From positions 14,942,001 through 15,006,000 of the forward strand of contig NW_020825288.1 of the NCBI RefSeq assembly GCF_003286085.1: 64,000 nt of DNA. The letters are read 5' to 3'. Of this stretch, positions 46,181-58,690 are shown one piece after another. Source of the stretch: Drosophila persimilis (Eukaryota > Arthropoda > Insecta > Diptera > Drosophilidae). A model generated the notes under the pieces. It was not told where the DNA came from. It saw only the letters and a list, made by a program, of their open reading frames with translations, and did no database searches. Within the stretch, counting starts at the first letter, position 1, and each line of letters begins with the position of its first letter. Both the position numbers and the translations under genes were made by a program.

Positions 46181-49100
46181 ACTTTAAAACCGAATATTTA
46201 ATTGAAATATAGGCGTTTCTCTTTTTTCTTTACACAAGGATTCCATAACCCACACTTCTTTCCTGCTATTACCTAAATCTCCCTTAAACCAATCATACCC
46301 TTCCCCCACTCCACTCAAGGGGTAGCACAGAGGGAATGAACAAAAAAAAGACAGAGGCTCCATGGCTGGGGTGTTGCCAGGCTCAGCGGGGCGGCAGCCG
46401 CAGCCGCAGCCGAAGCCGAAGACCTGAGACCTGAGCAAACAAAGCCAAATGCAACAAGAGGCAGGGGCAGGGGCAGAGGGCCACAGACAGATACAGATAC
46501 CGCGGCGATACAGATACAGATACAGATACACGCGCTGTGGCGGCGTCGGCGGCGGCAGATAAATTATTTTTTTCTCCCACCCCCCCTCCCCCTCCATCAC
46601 TCTCTCTCCCTCAAGTCCATCCCGAGACAGAGCAACAAGTTTTGGCTTAATTAAAAGCTGCATCAAGCCCCATGGATTGTTCCACGGATTCGGAATTGAA
46701 TCGCATCGAATCGAATTGGATCGGATCGGATCGGCATGGGCATGGGGCATGGTTGGGAGGGGGAGAGAGACCTGGAGATGTGCGTCGTTGTAGCTTTTTA
46801 TTTACTTTTCATGCTGCGGTCAAGTTTCTGTCGTCTCCGTGGTCGTTGAAATGACACTACAATGTCTTGAAAATGAAAATAAATACGAGTACAGAGCCAG
46901 AGCGAGAGCCAGAGCCAGAGGTAGGGCTTTGAAGACCGCGAGACAAGGCAACAACCGTGGGGGCTACATGTTACACATTAAACCACATCGAGAGATCCCT
47001 TTGCCCTCTGCCTTTGGCCCTTTTTCTACTTTATTTCCCATTTTTTTTTTTTCTTTGGCTTTGAGATTTTTGCAGCCAAGCGCAATGCCGCCGCCGCTGC
47101 CGCCGACAATGACTTTGCCTCTTTTTTGTTGTTTCTGGTTCTGTGTTTTATAAAATCTGATTTCAAGAGGATTTGTGTGTGCCTGTCAAAATGTTGATGT
47201 TTCACAAAACACCAGCGTCAGGGGCAGCGGCAGGGGCAGCGTCAGGGGCAGCGGCAGGGGCAGCGGCAGGGGCAGAGTGGCAGGCAGGTTGCAGATACGC
47301 TCTGGTGCTGCCTGCCTGCTTGCCTGCCTGCCTGCTGCTCGATTTCAATCATGATCGATTTCATTTTCAGCTTCGTTTTGATCTCTTCTGTCTGTGGCGG
47401 AATTATACGATTTTTGCGGTCTCTTCTTGGCCAAGTTATCCACTCTTCCTCTCTGTCTCTGTCTCTGTCTCTGTCTGTCAGTCATTGTCAGGTCTTTCGG
47501 AAATTACAACAATTTGTTTGCCTTATAAAGATAATGCCAGAACAAAGGCACAAACAATCATCATTATCGAAATGTCATAAAACCAAATGAGCGGGCATTA
47601 TTCAATTTTAAACAACGACCCAGGCATCATCATCATTCCATTCCGCGAAAGCAGAAGCCACATCGGAGGCAGAGTCAGAGGCAGAGGCAGAGGCAGAGGC
47701 AGAGTCAGCAGCTGCCAAACAACTTAATATCCCGTGAGGAGCCAATCGGCAGCAGTACTTCGAAGATGCCTGCCGAAATTCCCGGGCCTGCCAAATAAAT
47801 GTTTCAAATGCCCTTTCACTTCCTTTAGCCAAGAACAACAAACAAACAAAAAAAAAGAACCAAAAAAAATTAAGCATAATTACTGACAGCAATCGAGGCA
47901 GGCCCCACACAGGGCTGCTACGTGAAGGCAGCCAACAGCAGCATCCACCAAGGAGCCTCCACTGGATCTGGATGTGGATCTGGGGCTGGGCCAAAACGTT
48001 TTCATTAAAATTGCTGCCTTGGCCAGTTGTGGCACCGAAAATTATATGCCCTTTCAGATGCTGCCAGATCTTAAGGGAGGACCAAAAAGGAATACCTTGT
48101 CGGCCGCAAGAGTGCGCCGTAAAATTGCAATTTGCCCAACAACGAAACGGAGTGAGACAATTATAAGCATGACAAATGAATTTCGCATCGAGTGGAGTCG
48201 AGTGGAGTCGAGTGGAGTCCTCCTGTTCCCAGGAAAAACTGTCAGTCAGTGGAGGATCAGTGGAATGGTGTACCTGAGATCGGCTCCACGTTGCAGTGGC
48301 AGCTGTTGCCGCTGGGCACACACCTTCCAAGTCCAAGTCCGAGTCCGAGTCCCAACATTTTTGCATTCGAGCGGCAGAGTGCGTGTTTCGTTTCGTTTCG
48401 TTTTTATATGAATAATTGCATCTGGATTTCCTCCTCCTTTGCACAGCAGCTGTGCTGTTTCAAGGTGAATTTTCCAGTTGCCTTGCAACCGCAGACGACG
48501 TGACATGCGGCCGCCGACCGCCGACCACCGACCACCATGAATGCCACACATACCCCGAAAAAAAAATAAACCCAAACCGAATCTCAATTCAATTTTAATT
48601 CCCGTTTCCTTGGCTTTAAAAAATTTGTATTTAATTTTGAGGCACCCAAATTGTTGTTGCTGCTTGTTGCATGCCACATGCATGCTGCTTATGCGCTTAT
48701 GAAATTTGCCTTTGTGGCTGCCACTTTGGTGTCTCTCCCCCCTCCCCGCTCCCCCTCCCCCACCCCCTTGGAAATTGCGTTGGTTATCCTTTGGCATGTC
48801 GAAGCTTTTTGCATCTTTTATGACGAAACACATACAAACATTTTTTGGTAGCAGCTCTGTTTTTGTACATATTTTTGGCATTGAATGCGCTCCAAGACGG
48901 GCACAGAGAAAGGGGGCAGGCGGGGGCAAGGGCTTACATTAACCCTTTTTTTTTGTTAGTTTTTTATTTGGCAAACATTTTAGCAGCAGGGTGACTCACC
49001 GAAAAGGTCCACAAATTGGGCTCTCATGGGAGTATGGCCCTTAGTTGTCCGGATAGCGGGGGGTATCAACCATCGCGGGAGTGCTTAGGTGGTATAAAAA

Positions 49101-49860
49101 TCCTCCAGAATCGAGGTGTTTTCGGCCTAGGCCAACAGTTCCTGTGGCTTCCTCTTGGAGGCCCAGGTACTTCCTCCTTGCCCTTGAGAGAGCCGCACAG
49201 TGACAGATGAGATCTTCCAGGGTTTCGATTTCCCACAACTGTCTCTTTTGCTGATGCCTTTCCCTTAAGCTACTTTTTATGCCATAAAAATCTCCTTTTT
49301 CCCCCAACCTGACACACCCTATTGGGCGAATGTTCTTTTCCTTTTTCATACGCATATTTTTGGCAGCCACAAAATGTTGCACCATTACCAACAAATAGCC
49401 AGGCCCCCCTGCGGGTGGTTGTGTGAGGGGGAGGGGGGGGGGGGGGGGGACATGAAATTGTTTTGCACATAACGACAAACAAACAAACATGAAAAAGGAT
49501 ATGGATATGGACACGGGTGCAAAAGCATAACTGAAATTTCTCGCCAAAAAAAGCGAACAAAATTTCTGTTTCTGTTCAAGGGGTTTTCTGTGGTTTTTTT
49601 TTTTTAGGTTTTCAAATTATATTTTCTTTATTTTGGGGCTGTGTTTTGTTAATGTAATGAAAACGATGTGCTGAAAGTATTAAATTTGCATTGCATTTAT
49701 GGGTATAATGAAAAAATAAAGGCCAGAAGAGTTGTGTGGGATGGATATTGGATGGATGGATGGATGGATGGATGGATGGATGGCTTTTGTATGGCTGAAA
49801 AAAGAGTTCCAAACAACTTTAACCTCTGACAAATATGAGTTTATGCGTTTCAGAATTTCC
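46180..49860. other. Non-coding, minisatellite-rich
   Basis: ATACAG repeats (46486-46531), GAATCG/GGATCG repeats (46691-46733), GAGCCAGAGC repeats (46893-46920), a 12-bp GGGGCAGCGGCA minisatellite (47216-47275), CTGTCTCTGTCT (47453-47478), GCAGAGGCAGAG (47664-47706), GAGTGGAGTC (48190-48218), CCGAGTCC (48330-48352), G17 at 49433-49449 and (GGAT)n at 49749-49783. The 278-codon minus frame at 47.6-48.4 kb is a product of these repeats. Confidence 0.55.
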
Positions 49861-50790
49861 GGTTGGACCAGTGCTGTCCATTATTTCACTTAAAAACGAT
49901 TAAAAGTGCTGCTAATTCCTTCCATCGACTATCGACTGACAGTAGTTTCAATTCAGTATGAATTAAATGACTGCCCTTTCATTCTGAAAGAAATTATTGG
50001 CAATGCTGCCAGCTCCTTGTCAAGCAATCCTTTGAAAGTGCTGCCATTTTATTGACCTATGCGCAAAGGTAACTATTGACAGTGCTGCCCATTCATTCTT
50101 AGAAGCACAACCGAAAGTGCTGTCAACTTAATTCCAAACAATCTATTCACAGTGCTACCAATTCTTCTGGAACAAACTATTAACAGTGATGCCAAATAAT
50201 TTCTAAGCAATCCACTGAAAGTGCTACAAAAAACTATTGACAGTGCCTCCAATTAATTATGACAGTGCTACCCATTCTTTCTAAAATAAACTATTGACAA
50301 TGCGCCAATTAGTTTCCATTGACAGTGCTGCCAATTAATTATTCAAGAAACTATTAAAAATGCTGTCAACTAATTTTTGAAGAAAACTATGGACATTCCA
50401 TACGATTTATTCTTAAAGAAAGCATCGACAGTCCGTCCCATTCTTTCTGGAAAAAACTTTTCACAGTGCTACCCATTCCTTCTTTGAAAAAGCTATTAAA
50501 AGTGCTGCCAACTCCTAAAACAATTGATTGACAGTGCTGCCAATTTGTAGACTCATTTGTCTAAGAAACTTGTGATACTGATGGTCAGTCTTTCTTTAAG
50601 AAACTATTGGACAGCGTTGCCAAGACAGAAATTCGGAAAGAGAGTATTGACAGTGCTGCCAATTAATTCTAAAAGTACTATTTAAAGTGCTCTTTCTGTA
50701 AGAAACTATTGACAGTGCTGCCAGCTCATTTGAAAGCAACATCCATTAACAGTGCTACCAATTAATTCAGAAAGAAACTCTTACAAGTTC
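49860..50790 (+). repeat. Short-period array: about twenty CTATTGACAGTGCTGCCAAT units
   Basis: The block AGTGCTGCCAATT (variants AGTGCTACCAATT, AGTGCTGCCCATTC) recurs about twenty times between 49869 and 50760 at spacings mostly of 25-45 bp, often preceded by AAACTATTGAC and followed by AATTCTTTCTAAA. All copies face the same way. Confidence 0.88.
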
Positions 50791-52640
50791 TAAAACAAAT
50801 GACGTTGCCTCAACTTACTCTTTATGCTCTGTTTGAATGCATCCTATTTCAAATTTAAGTCCTCCAACCTATCATATGTACATATATACATATTTATATA
50901 AATATTTACATATATTTTAATAATCATTCGATCACACTATCTGCAAGATTATTCTCTTTCAGGCAATCCAATCCAACAAATTGTATGGTAATCCATTAAA
51001 ATCTATCTCTATATCTCTCTATCTCTAATATTCCAAACCCCTTTATTGAATGAAATGTAGCTGCCAAACCAGAATAATTAGAAATCCTTCAAATCCATAA
51101 AATTCGTTTGTCAAATGCCAACATTTCCATTTCCGAAAATAAAATCTCCATCCATGATCCGTGCGTTGCTGTTGGAATTTACATACATATGAATTTTCCC
51201 GGGAAAATGGCATGATATCATGGCCTGCCTTTGCTACTGGGACACCATTCAAGGTGCTGTATATTTAATGCGCACTGCACGTGTTTGTGTTTTAATTAAC
51301 AAGTATCGCGGCGGCAGTGGCACAAAACAATAAAAAATGCTATATTAAATTGAATGTGTGTGCTTTTGCTTCTGGGTAAATTTTGCTGTTAAAAGTTGTT
51401 CCATTAATTTGACAGAGGGAGCGAGAGAGCGAGAGGGCGAGAGAGAGCCTCCTCCTGATGGCCGATGGCTGATTTGGCAGTACCTTCCACCTTGGCGCTC
51501 GTAAAAGTGTAACAAAATGTTTACCAATTAAGCAAACAAAGCCAGGAGTAGAGGCAGAGGCAGAGCCAAAGACGAAGACGAAGACGAAGGCACTGAATTA
51601 ATTGCGTGGGAACATTTAAGTGCGTTTTTATGCATTGCCACATCCGGATGGAGGAGGAGGAGGAGGAGGAGGAGGAGGAGCACTGGCAACTTTATTTGGC
51701 TGCAGATTTTTGGCTTGGGGACACATCCCCAAAGGCGTTAGGTGTTGGGCTCTGAATTCTCCCGCTGTGTGCGTGCCTCAAATGTTCCTCCAAGTGCTCA
51801 TTAGTCGCCCCCCAAAAAAAGAAAATACTTTACATAAACATATATAGTTATGTAGCCTCTTTGATGAATGGTTGCCTGGCCACGCGATCAATAAAATTAA
51901 TTATTAGTTGAGGCCAAGCAAAGCTCCAGATTACCGATATCATTATCATATTATAATTCCCGCACAATGGGCCTCTCGCCCAGTGCCTGATAAAATCATT
52001 TGTTATGCCCTGGCACGTCCTCTAGCTCGTGCCCCATCCCTGCCCCCCGCCTTCGCCGCATTAATTTCCCCTTTTAATTAGTAATTTAACCAAAGGAATA
52101 GCAGACCGCTGTTAAGCCTGCGCTCAATATTCGCACAATTTTCTATTAATCAGCTTAAATATTTATTTCCATACATTTTTTGGTTAAAAACAAAAAAAAT
52201 AGATTCGTTTCGATTCTGCTGCTAATATCGCGGGCTATTTTAATGCAAATTGTGTGGTCTCATGCATGCGTTAATTTCCAAACAATTTATAATTGCAATG
52301 TAGTAAATTTTTTTTCATAAAAGAAATACCCAAACGAAAAACGTTTAAAGTGGCAGCAAACGGGGCTCGAAACGAAGATACCTTCTGGTGCACGCGGTGT
52401 ATTTTGTTTTTGCAATCGCGGGTTAGAGTTAGCTTCGATGGCAGTGGGGTGTCGAGCCATAATGTGCCTCCTTCGTCTGGGTGTACTTTGTTTTTGCAAT
52501 CGCGGACCAGTATGGAGTCGAGCATCACGCAAACGACATGTATTGTGTTTTTGGATACTCGGGCTTTCTTTTGGGCACTTTTCACATAAGCATCTAGCCA
52601 TCGGTTGTCAGGGAATACCTTTATCTATAAGCTAGGCACA
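50790..52640. other. Non-coding; unique AT-moderate sequence and (GGA)n
   Basis: GA-rich 51415-51447, GAAGAC repeats 51571-51590, (GGA)n 51649-51680. The part 51850-52300 is complex, non-repetitive and carries many TAATTA-type homeodomain-like cores, so it could be a conserved enhancer. At 52397 and 52481 the block TGTA(T/C)TTTGTTTTTGCAATCG repeats 84 bp apart. Confidence 0.4.
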
Positions 52641-52652
52641 AGGAAGTGCTTT

Positions 52653-52910
52653 CTGGCCTTATGAGTGCCCCAAAGCCAGGTGTTCATAGAGCCAAAAGAG
52701 AGGTTTACTCCAGCTATATCTCTATACGCTTATTCCTCATGATTCATCCTTCCTTGAATTTAATATACCTCTAAACTCTTCTGGCCTTATGAGTGCCCCA
52801 AAGCCAGGTGTTCATAAAGCCAAAAGAGAGGTTTACTCCAGCTATATCTCTATACGCTTATTCCTCATGATTCATCCTTTCCTTGAATTTAATATACCTC
52901 TAAACTCTTC
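52653..52910 (+). repeat. Recent 128-bp tandem duplication
   Basis: The unit starting CTGGCCTTATGAGTGCCCCA at 52653 repeats at 52781. The copies differ by about one substitution (CATAGAGCC versus CATAAAGCC) and one extra T in a T run, so the duplication is recent. Confidence 0.95.
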
Positions 52911-53630
52911 CAGTACCGTGTGCCATAAGCATGCAATCGATAGTTAATTAGCCTTTGTGTGAAAGCAAAGCCGTATTGTTCTTGTTTTTGAGGTTTTGCA
53001 CACTTTTTTTTGCAGCCATTTTAATTGCAATTGAAATTTTCGCATCTGCATTTTAAGAGTATTATTTATAATTGAGTAATAATATGCGTAATAGAAAGCA
53101 TAATTCTATGCAGCACAATATATATCGTATAGTTAAGCCGGACGCCCTGTTTCTCATTAAGCCGCGTGTTCATTTACATTTCATCCTTTTGCAAAAACCC
53201 TTTTCGACGGCTTCATTTGGCCATTGGCAGTGGTATTTATACTCGTGTTTTTTTTCGCCTACTTTTCTTTGTAGCTCTCGAAAGTCAAATAGAATTTCAA
53301 TTAAGTTAAATACTTCAACTAAAATTGAACTAAAATGCAGTACAAAGAAACGATGAAGCGTCATCAGGGCTCATTGCACTTCAAATTGCAATCTATCTGT
53401 ATCAATTTGGGTACAGTGGCTACTGGACGCTGATGGATGGCAGGAATAACCATAAAGGGGGGATGTTGTGTAAAAGTTGACATGAGAATCAGCCATCTGG
53501 CTTTCAGTTGGGTTTATTTTGGTTCTATATTTATCCAAAGCCCAAAAATTTGCTCAGCTTTAAGCTGGATTACAAAATATTTGATGGTTAAATTATTAAA
53601 AGTGCCGATAAATAATCGAAAGCAGAGATG
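52910..53630. other. Non-coding stretch
   Basis: Moderately AT-rich unique sequence; nothing recognised. Confidence 0.5.
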
Positions 53631-54310
53631 AAATATCGATCTTCTTTTATATATCGTTTATATCGTAAAATGTAAGGGAAATTATAATTGTTTTAGTGCC
53701 GATAAACAACATCGATAAATAATCGATATACTCTTGGGTTTTTATCGTAAATTTTAAGGGAAATTATAATTTTTATTGGCCATTTATCGAAAGCATAGAT
53801 ATTTGTTTGTGGTTTCTGAATTTTGTAGTAAACCATAACGAATTTTTGCATCGATAAATTATCGATAGCATCGATTTTTATTGTGGTTTGTGGATGATTT
53901 TATATTTCAGTAGACAATAACGATTTTTCGTATCGATAAATTTCCGATTGCATCAATATTTGCTGTGGTTTGTGGATATTGTAGTAAGCAAACGCGAAAT
54001 ATTTTATCTATGAATTATCGATAGCATTGGTCTTTTTATGGTTTGTGGATTTTTTAGCAAACTATATCGAAATTTTGTATCGATAAATTATCAAATTATT
54101 TATATAAGCAGCGTATGATACATTTTTCGATAACCTTTTAGTAGTTATCGATAACTTATTGGTAAAATCGATATATTTATCGAAATATGTTGCTTGTGAA
54201 TTTTATTGTAAAAAATCTGAATTTTTGTCTAAAGCATACGATAAATTAATCGATAACTTATCGATATAGTATGTGGAATTAATCTTAAAAATTGTGGAAT
54301 CTATAAGAAT
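53630..54310. repeat. AT-rich array dense in ATCGATAA sites, about 90-bp unit
   Basis: Four to five units of about 90 bp share TATCGATAAATTATCGATAGCATCGATTT, then TGTGGTTTGTGGATTTTGTAGTAAAC and AATAACGAATTTTT. More than a dozen ATCGAT/TATCGA sites lie within 680 bp, several as complete TATCGATA, the recognition sequence of DREF; CGATA is also the core bound in clusters by BEAF-32. Confidence 0.82.
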
Positions 54311-56730
54311 TCTATCCTTTTCCCTTTTGAGTTACTTTATCTCACAAATCCCTCCAGTTCGAGTCTCTACTGTACTTGATGACTGAACACACCCACTGCT
54401 CTCATTCCCTCTCTCTCCGTCTCTTCATTTAGTGGACTGCCACTTCTCCTGGTGGCTTCTCTCCCCTGGAGAGTCAAACATTTTAGCATTCGCTTCATTG
54501 GCGTTCATCATTTTATTTGTTTAGGCCATTTCCTCTCTCTCTGTGTGTGTGTGTGGAGGATTGTTGGTTGGCGCAAATCGATATAAAATTTGCTTGCCTA
54601 TTTTCTTTTATTATAATTTTTATTTGGTGGCTGGCCACCCACTCATAATGAAAATGGCTTTCCACAAGTGCCCTTCAATTCTGCAACAAAAAAAAAAAAG
54701 GGAAGCCCCGATAAAAATTCCAAATAAAATTGAAATAAAAATCAAAATAAAAGAAATTTATTTTCCCTTTTGTTTACTTTTGATATTTGCACACATAATA
54801 TGCGCCTTAACGCTCAAATACGCTCTCAATTGTCCGAAATATACATATATTTCCGGAGGGGGGCGGGGGGCGAGTCTGGTGGAGGGACCAGAGGCTCCCC
54901 TGGTCATGGCAGTTAAGTGGCTGCCGCACACCGTTGCAAAATACCAAAAAAATAAAAATCGCATACAATATAAATAGAAATAAAGTTTTTCAAGTTGTCT
55001 GCGGCACAAGAGAGATTCGGGAAATATTCATTTACGGTACGGGATGGATGGATGGATGGATGGATGGATGGATAGATCTCTTTGAACAGCCGCCGCCCAC
55101 ATTGTGTGGGAGTTTCTTTGTGCGCCATAATTATGTCATTTAAATGCAACAAGCTCTGGCAGTCAGTCAGCCAGTCAGGGAGTACGATGATAATTCATAA
55201 TTAAAAACATGCCACATTGCTCATCTCAAAGATGGAGACCCAGACAGAAAGGAAAAGGAAGTCAAAACTTGGGCCGGGGATAACCGAAGCGAAAGATACT
55301 CTTGGGTAGAAGGCGTGAGATATATTTGATAGGTATATGCAGGTATTACCTTCTGAGGAAGTTCCTATAGTCAGAGGTGCCTCCTTTTTGGCAGTGTACT
55401 TCCCTGAGCCACGTCGCGGGTCCAGACCCGTTTCGGGGCCAGCCTCCTTTGGAGGTTGCGCCTCTGAAGCCTCCCTCCTTCTATATGGCGTGGCGCGCGA
55501 CTGTTAATTAAATGAGCGAGCAGGCAAACGAGCAAACGAGAGACTGATGGACGTGAGTGCAGGGCAGGGCAGGACAGGGCAGGGCCCAGGGCCGAGGGCA
55601 TGTGAGTGGGTGTGCGGCTAAATTGCTAAATGAGATTTGGCGAGGACACCCGCAAGCACAGACAGTAGCAGCCACATGAGGCACAAAGGGTTAATAGTGC
55701 ATAGTTGCAAGTTGTCGTCATCGTCTAAGCCAACGGCGAGGCGAGGCGAGGCGAGGAGTGGCAGTGGCAGTGGCAGTGGCAGTGCCAGTAGTGCCTTCTA
55801 ATTAAGGCCCAGGACGACATGGCATGCCAAGTGTGAATGCCCTGTCTCTGTCTCTGTCTCAGCATCTCTCTCCCTGTCTCTTTGTGGCTTTTGCATTTTG
55901 TCGCTCATTAGTTTATTGCCCAAAAAGACTAAACAAAAGCCTGACTTGGGGTTCAACTACCCGTCGGGCAATGCAGGTTAATTGCCCCCCACTGCCCCCC
56001 ACTGCCCTACCCACACGGTCTGCCAATTAGCGGCATGCGGAAGCTGCCACTTCTCGATGCCACTTCCACCATTAAATCACTGGGCAACTTTAAGACTTGT
56101 CAAATTACGCATACGACGCGTTGCGTCCGCTCCTTCCATCCTTCCTTCCATCCAGGAGAGCCCATAGCCAATCCATTTGCCAATCAAACACCGAGTTGTC
56201 AGCATAAATCTTTGAGGTCTGGTCCCGGGTCCCCCCCCCCTGCCTACCACTGGGTGTCTGTCTTTGTCGCGTTGACAGGCCCTCCGATCCGTGGCCCCGA
56301 ACATGGGGCGTTGATGCACATATGTCACATGATAACAACATGAGGTCCATCCGCCGCAGCACAGCGCGAAAAAAAGTAAATATAAATTTAAGCAAAAATC
56401 ACCCAAGGCCTGTGTAGGCGGTCGCCAGCCAAGAGACAATGGACCGGGGTACCCCAGACTCCCCGAGACCATGACGTGACTTGACTTGACTGAAAGGTGT
56501 TGCCAAATGAAATGAAGGCATGTCCATGTAATGCAAGCCACAGCAAAAAAACGCACACAAAACCAACAAATGCTGTCTGTCAGCGAAGGGCCGAGGCTTT
56601 AAATACACTTTCAGAGGGGAAAAACAGGCGTTTCGTGGGCTATTTAAAGTTTCCCTAAGCAAAAGGTACTTTTCGATTCGAATGACACGAAAAGAGGGGG
56701 TTTGAAACAATTAATTCGGTGAATTTTTAC
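54310..56730. other. Non-coding stretch with microsatellites
   Basis: (GT)n 54541-54554, (GGAT)n 55042-55073, GGCGAGGCGA (55735-55756), GGCAGT repeats (55760-55785), CTGTCTCTGT (55843-55862), CCCCACTGCC repeat (55984-56005). No gene supported. Confidence 0.5.
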
Positions 56731-57350
56731 AATTAAATATGGAAAAAATCTATAATTCCTGTATTTGATTGATTAAAGATCCATAAATGACTGTTTTATC
56801 GATTATTTATCGACTTTGACGACTATTTATAAATGCATATCGGCTATTACGAGATGTTATCAATAGAGAATATATTTTAGCGTTAATTTTTTTAAAGCTA
56901 TGAGTATATCGATAACAAATGTTTACAGAAACTACCATAAGAAAAATATTCAACGATGGTATTGATTATAGATTTATTAATGAATTTTTGATCGATCATT
57001 TATCGACATTATCGATTATTAATAGGGAGTTATGCCATTTCATTAATAATTAATCGTTTAAAGCGATAATTTATCAAATTGAGGGGCTTATCGATAATTT
57101 ATCGATAACAAAAAAAACGAAGAAACAACTATAAGAAAAATATTCATTGTTTATTGACTTATAAATAAGTAGTTTATCGATTAATTGTCGATGTTATCCA
57201 CGTTATCGATTATTTATATATCTATATTGGTAATTAAGCCTATTTATCAATAGTAAATCAGTCTTTGTGATAATTTTTAGTAGTTATAGGCTCTATCGAT
57301 AATTTATCGATAACAAATAATAATAAAAACTACCCAATGAACTGGAATTG
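56730..57350. repeat. AT-rich array with ATCGATAA sites, about 195-205 bp unit
   Basis: Three units align at TATCGATAACAAA (near 56907, 57100, 57306), with following AAACTAC(C/T)ATAAGAAAAATATTCA in two and preceding TTTATCGA, ATTATCGATTATTTAT blocks. About ten ATCGAT/TATCGA sites. Same theme as the arrays at 42.6 and 53.6 kb but a different unit. Confidence 0.75.
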
Positions 57351-58690
57351 ATCGGGTTTTAACCCATATACTACGTAATTATTTGTAAGCCTCTAAAATG
57401 CAGCCTTCTCTTCCCTGCATTCACCTTTAAATAGTCACTAAACTCCTTCGTTTCAAGGTTAGGGTAGAGGACCAACAGGCAGACATAAAGAAAAGATCTG
57501 AAGCCCTGGAACTCGGGCTCGGGCTCATAGTTTGTTGCCTGTTTTGGCATGTGTCAAGAGTCCGGGGTCTTTGCAGCAAGACAAACCGAGTGCCCTGTCT
57601 GCGAGTCTCTCTGTGTCCTGCCACATGTCCATCAATGCGCTGCAGGCGCCTCATGATTCTCTCTTTCAGATCTCCAACTGATTTTTGTTGCAATTAATTT
57701 CTAATTAAAGACGTGCCCCGCCAGAGAAAGAACGAACCGAGAGACCAGAGAGCCAGACATGGAGACCAGGGAAATGGGTCAAGAGGTGCCCAAAAAAACA
57801 GAGGAACAGAAAAGATGAAAACTAAAAGTGTATGCAAAGTAGGGAAGAAAAAACTGTTACATGTGGGCCATGTAGATGAGGCAGTGGCATGATTAGCCTC
57901 TCTGCCCGCTGGCAGCCTAGATCTTACTTGCCACAGCCAACAGCAGGCAGTAGTGGCAGGCAGCAACACAGGCACTTCATTAAATATTTAAATGAGCATC
58001 CTGTTTTCTCTTTTCTGGTTTTCTTTTCTGTTCTTTTTTTTTTTTGTAGTTTGCAACAACCTACAGCACCTACACAAAGAGAGCGCGGGTGTCTGCAGAT
58101 AGTGGCAGGAACCGAGCCAGAGTTGGGGGCAGAGACAGAGACAGAGGCCGAGTCGTTGGAGGAGGACTGCCTCTGCATATGCAGATTCATAAGCAGTTAA
58201 TTAAGGCCGAACCCGGGCCACGGGAGCGACCGAAGTCGCATCTGGAACTGAAACTGAAACTGCAAAAGTGGGATCTGCAAATGGGAATGGGAATGGGAAT
58301 GGGCATGGGCATGGGGTTCTGCGGATCTGGGATTGTGGCCTGGACACGGGCAGCACAAACACAAACACAAACATCTACAACTGCAATCAACAAGCAGAGA
58401 CCGAAACCGAAACAAATGAGAAGGCTGCATAATGAGTATGGCGACCAAAGGATACCCAGTATTCAGATACAAAAGATTCAGATTCACTGCTATAAATCTA
58501 CTTATAAGATGAGAACTAAAGAAAAGCCCATCATTTGGTAACCCTATTCCACTGGTGGCACACTAGGAATCATGTGGATTCGCTGCCTAAATGTCCCATA
58601 AGTGAAAGGCCTCTTAAAACAGAAAGATCAAACGCCACCAGCTATACGAAAAGGTTTACTGAAACAATCCCGACACGTTCCTTGACTGAT
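57350..58690. other. Non-coding stretch
   Basis: CAGAGACAGAG (58131-58147), GGGAATGGGAATGGGCATGG (58281-58313), CACAAACACAAACA (58356-58371). No gene supported. Confidence 0.5.

Noticed and set aside
47608-48444. 278-codon minus-strand open frame
   Set aside because: Ends in SASASASDS-type repeats from the GCAGAG microsatellite and has no recognisable motif; plus-strand frames over the same DNA are equally long.
52271-52585. 104-codon minus frame with two RDCKNK(V/I)H repeats
   Set aside because: The repetition comes from an 84-bp DNA repeat; overlapping frames of similar length exist on both strands and no family is recognised.
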